A DNA stretch of 64,000 nt from Cytophagaceae bacterium (GTDB lineage Bacteria; Bacteroidota; Bacteroidia; Cytophagales; Spirosomataceae): assembly GCA_027491195.1 (NCBI GenBank), contig JAIXWQ010000008.1, positions 434,001-498,000 of the forward strand. The letters are read 5' to 3'. The notes under the pieces were generated by a model. It did not search any database. It was not told where the DNA came from and was given only the letters and a program-made list of their open reading frames with translations. Positions 61,122 through 64,000 of the stretch are shown here, in pieces. The position numbers were made by a program, and so were the translations under genes. Position 1 is the stretch's first letter; each line of letters begins with the position of its first letter.

Positions 61122-62645
61122 ATGTTAACGAAAACTTTTGGCAGTGCCCTCGTGGGCATTCATGCCTCCATTATCACCATTGAAACCCATGTGGGGCAAG
61201 GATCCAAGTGTTACCTCGTCGGTCTACCTGATTCTACCATCAAAGAATCCATTCAACGGGTGGAGTCTGCCATCAAGCAAATCGGTTATTTCTTTCCTCG
61301 AAGAAAAGTTGTCATCAACCTGGCGCCGGCGGATGTGCGCAAAGAAGGCTCAGGTTATGACCTCCCCATCGCCCTAGGCCTCCTTCAAGCATCCGAGCAA
61401 ACGAAGATGACGCGTCTTTCAGACTTCCTAATCATGGGTGAACTCTCCCTCACCGGCGAAATCCGTCCCATCAAAGGAGCGCTTTCAATGGCGATAGAAG
61501 CTAAAAAACAAGGCATCCACTCCCTTATTCTCCCCCGTGAAAATGCCCTAGAAGCCGCCTTGATTGAAGGATTACAGATCTTCGGGATGGATAATTTACG
61601 GGACACGATCCGTTTTTTGCATGGCCGCCCACAAGCAGCCATCAAACGAGATCATGTACTCCCAAGCAGTCCTCCTTACATGTCCGATTTTTCCCAAATA
61701 AAAGGACAGGAAAAAGCGAAGCGGGCTATTGAAATCGCAGTAGCGGGCTCTCACAACCTACTTTTGGTAGGCCCTCCAGGTGCGGGCAAAACCATGATGG
61801 CCCAACGCATTCCCTCCATCATGCCTCCCATGAGTTTGGAGGAAATTATCGAAACCACCCAAATCCACTCCATCGTCGGAAAATTAAGTACCGATCATCC
61901 ACTTGTGACCGAAAGGCCTTTTCGAGCACTTCACCACAGTATAACTTCCACTGCGCTCATCGGTGGCCGAACGAATCCCCAACCCGGCGAAATCTCCCTA
62001 GCCCATCAGGGGGTATTATTTTTAGATGAGCTGCCCGAATTTCAGCGAAATGTCTTAGAACTTCTCCGCCAACCGTTGGAAGAACGAAAAGTACCCATTT
62101 CTCGCGCTCATGGAACTGTCGAATTTCCGGCAAACTTCCTCCTCATCTCTGCCATGAACCCCTGCCCATGCGGCTATTTTCACCACCCGGAGAAACCATG
62201 TACATGTAAACCTTACCAAGTAGACCGATACCTGCACCGAATTTCTGGTCCTTTATTAGATCGGATAGACATGCATTTAGAAGTGTTTCCTTTAGGCTAT
62301 TCGGATATGTTTAAGTCGCATGAGAGCGAATCGAGTCAGGTGATTCGAGAGCGAATAGGCATTGCCAGAGACATCCAAAAAGCCCGTTTTAAAGAAATGT
62401 CCATTCGAACGAATGCCGAGATGAACTCCGTACAGGTGAAAGAGATTTGTGTATTAGATACGACCTCTACCTCACTGCTAAGGAACGCTATTGAAAAACT
62501 GCAATTATCAGCTAGAGCGCATGATCGCATCCTTAAAATGGCAAGAACCATAGCGGATATCAGTCAAACAAAAGAGATTCAACCCAAACACCTAGCCGAA
62601 GCGATTAACTACAGAAATTTAGACCGGGAAAATTGGTCCGGCTAA
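61122..62645 (+). CDS. YifB/ComM-family Mg-chelatase-like AAA+ ATPase
   Basis: The 507-residue protein has an N-terminal domain typical of the family (GLPDSTIKESIQRVESAIKQIGY, INLAPADVRKEGSGYDLPIALGLL), a Walker A motif (LLVGPPGAGKTMMAQRIP, about residue 210), Walker B (LFLDELPEF) and the C-terminal Mg_chelatase part with a Cys-rich loop (NPCPCGYFHHPEKPCTC). In Haemophilus and Vibrio, ComM is a branch-migration helicase that aids natural transformation. It could have a similar role here. Confidence 0.93.
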   Translation: MLTKTFGSALVGIHASIITIETHVGQGSKCYLVGLPDSTIKESIQRVESAIKQIGYFFPRRKVVINLAPADVRKEGSGYDLPIALGLLQASEQTKMTRLSDFLIMGELSLTGEIRPIKGALSMAIEAKKQGIHSLILPRENALEAALIEGLQIFGMDNLRDTIRFLHGRPQAAIKRDHVLPSSPPYMSDFSQIKGQEKAKRAIEIAVAGSHNLLLVGPPGAGKTMMAQRIPSIMPPMSLEEIIETTQIHSIVGKLSTDHPLVTERPFRALHHSITSTALIGGRTNPQPGEISLAHQGVLFLDELPEFQRNVLELLRQPLEERKVPISRAHGTVEFPANFLLISAMNPCPCGYFHHPEKPCTCKPYQVDRYLHRISGPLLDRIDMHLEVFPLGYSDMFKSHESESSQVIRERIGIARDIQKARFKEMSIRTNAEMNSVQVKEICVLDTTSTSLLRNAIEKLQLSARAHDRILKMARTIADISQTKEIQPKHLAEAINYRNLDRENWSG

Positions 62646-62698
62646 TTGTGTTTTTCGGCTAAATAAGCTAAATTTAAACAGATATTTAAAAATTAAGA

Positions 62699-64000
62699 AT
62701 GAGAAGATTGACCCTTGGCTTTTTGGCACTTTCAGCTACCTTTTTAACTAGCTCCTTTACTCCGGCATCCGGAGAAGAAGATTTCAAGGATGTATATAAG
62801 AAAATTAAGGCAGAGGTTGAATTGAATTCTAAAGCATACGCCACGCTAGGAGAAGCCTGCAAAACCATAGGTCATAGATTAACCGGTAGCGATAAGGGAA
62901 AAAAGGCGGAAGAATACGCTTTCAAATTATTAAAAGAATACGGTTTTAAGGATACTAAGTTTCAAGGATTTCAAGTGGAAGCTTGGGCACGTGACACAGT
63001 CACTTTATCGATTGCCCCTCCTAAATCAGATGACTTCAGAGAAGTTCCCGTCGTTTCCTTAGCTATGACTCCTGTGGATGCGAACATACAAGGTACAATT
63101 GTGGATCTTGGAAATGGATTGGATTCGGATTATGTAGGTAAAGAGGTAAAAGGGAAAGTGGTTTTGGCTAACATCGGGCTTTTAGACGCTCCTGCGGGTA
63201 CGAAAAACTTACACCGCTCTGAAAAAACAGCCTTGGCTATTCAACATGGTGCTATTGGTGTCATCTTCGTCAATACCGTAAAAGGACAAGTCTTATTAAC
63301 AGGTACAGCCTCTGTGACGGGAAATTTAATTTCGATTCCAGCTGTTTGTATTTCTTTGGAGAATGGAACAGAGATCAGAAAGTGGATGAAAGATCAACCA
63401 GGATTGTTGAGTTTGATCGAGATGCACAACGTGAGTAAACCGATTAAAGCGCGCAATGTGGTCGCAACTTTAAAAGGAAGTAGTTCGAAATTAAGAAACG
63501 AAAAGATTATCATTGGTGGCCATTTAGATTCTTGGGATCTAGCTACAGGAGCGATTGATAATGGCATCGGGTCTTTCTCGGTACTAGACGTCGCTAGAAC
63601 ATTTAGCGCTTTAGGCCTGAGCAGTAAACGCACCATTGAATTTGTGGCCTTTATGGGTGAGGAGGAAGGTCTATTAGGTTCAAAAGCCTATGTAGAGCGG
63701 GCAAAGAAAGAAGGTGATCTTGACCAAATCGTGTACATGATCAACCTCGATATGACTAATAACGTTAATGGATTTAATGGAGGTGGACGTGATGAGATGC
63801 TTCCTATTTTAAAGTCGATCGGAGATCAAATCAAAGCGATTGACGGTAATTTTGAGAATTTAGTGGAGAACTCCCCAGGTTTACACTCAGATAACCAAAC
63901 CTTCTTGATGGAAGGAATTCCGGCAGCGGATCCTTTGGGAAAATTAACCCGCAGCGTATTGGATTGCTACCATGCAAACTGTGATGATTTTAGCCTAGTT
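62699..64000 (+). CDS. M28-family metallopeptidase (5' part; runs off the window)
   Basis: The gene starts at 62699 with a signal peptide (MRRLTLGFLALSATFLTSSF) and stays open to the last base (434 codons). A protease-associated (PA) domain is inserted at about residues 125-250 (NIQGTIVDLGNGLDSDYVGKEVKGKVVLANIG), then the M28 core: HLDSWDLATGAIDNGIGSF (ligands His and Asp), GEEEGLLGSKAYV (catalytic Glu pair), NLDMTNN (Asp). The last His ligand is expected beyond the window, or in the YHANCDD stretch at the end. Probably an exported aminopeptidase or dipeptidase. Confidence 0.92.
   Translation, partial: MRRLTLGFLALSATFLTSSFTPASGEEDFKDVYKKIKAEVELNSKAYATLGEACKTIGHRLTGSDKGKKAEEYAFKLLKEYGFKDTKFQGFQVEAWARDTVTLSIAPPKSDDFREVPVVSLAMTPVDANIQGTIVDLGNGLDSDYVGKEVKGKVVLANIGLLDAPAGTKNLHRSEKTALAIQHGAIGVIFVNTVKGQVLLTGTASVTGNLISIPAVCISLENGTEIRKWMKDQPGLLSLIEMHNVSKPIKARNVVATLKGSSSKLRNEKIIIGGHLDSWDLATGAIDNGIGSFSVLDVARTFSALGLSSKRTIEFVAFMGEEEGLLGSKAYVERAKKEGDLDQIVYMINLDMTNNVNGFNGGGRDEMLPILKSIGDQIKAIDGNFENLVENSPGLHSDNQTFLMEGIPAADPLGKLTRSVLDCYHANCDDFSLV

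Overview
The window is a chromosomal stretch of a Bacteroidota bacterium, most likely a Cytophagales/Spirosomaceae-type organism; the genus is not determinable from the sequence alone. The evidence is the repeated TTTG-N18-20-TAnnTTTG promoter pattern, a T9SS C-terminal sorting domain, a TonB-dependent receptor with a carboxypeptidase-like N-terminal domain, an exbB-exbD-exbD-tonB cluster, eukaryotic-type (GT3) glycogen synthase, the TPR/DUF4292/M23 gene trio, and DksA-like and RF2 genes of the Bacteroidota type. No IS element, integrase, prophage or CRISPR array was seen.

Layout. 1-5.5 kb: the 3' part of a glycogen synthase, then a minus-strand operon xylA - GH106-like glycosidase - AlkD-like repair protein. 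5.6-8 kb: a secreted M1 peptidase. 8-12.5 kb: a tight minus-strand operon crtI-crtB-TSUP permease-KirBac channel, preceded by an ECF sigma gene whose promoter contains a repeated operator-like sequence. 12.7-18.4 kb: a TonB-dependent receptor facing the TPR/DUF4292/EnvC-like genes. 18.4-24.7 kb: ileS, 5-formyl-THF cyclo-ligase and a hypothetical-asd-pdxJ operon. 24.7-29.4 kb: a duplicated-domain secreted protein, a second ECF sigma factor with a small partner, a TM2-DUF2752-nth-pnuC operon, and a DksA-like/holin-like/small membrane protein group. 29.4-36 kb: prfB with its programmed frameshift, lpdA, a rhodanese, a DUF1080 protein, a RES/Xre toxin-antitoxin pair, a structured non-coding stretch, tRNA-Ser(GGA) and an S10 peptidase. 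36-41 kb: a siroheme nitrite/sulfite reductase, SUMT and RidA, then two AT-rich secreted proteins, one with an HExxH motif. 41-47.8 kb: rfaE1 and moaA facing moaD, an isolated nuoL-nuoM pair, and a sugar isomerase. 47.9-57 kb: a T9SS cargo protein, an SDR, a TPR protein, and the TonB energisation cluster with a PstS-like lipoprotein. 57-64 kb: a DUF721 protein, an envelope glycosylation operon (GT2, deacetylase, GT87), LD-carboxypeptidase, YifB/ComM and an incomplete M28 peptidase.

Functionally, most of the window is housekeeping plus envelope biology: outer-membrane import and its energisation, cell-wall turnover, and protein export. Siroheme synthesis (SUMT) sits beside the reductase that needs it, and moaA and moaD diverge from one shared promoter region. 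The most noteworthy items are regulatory or structural: the repeat that exactly fills the promoter spacer of the ECF sigma gene, the palindrome over the antitoxin start, the structured region next to tRNA-Ser, start-codon-embedding inverted repeats before the HExxH lipoprotein, a GT2 gene with no canonical start codon, and a predicted leaderless gene. I found no clear multi-gene system that is convincingly new. The best candidate for an undescribed module is the AT-rich secreted pair at 39.4-41.1 kb.
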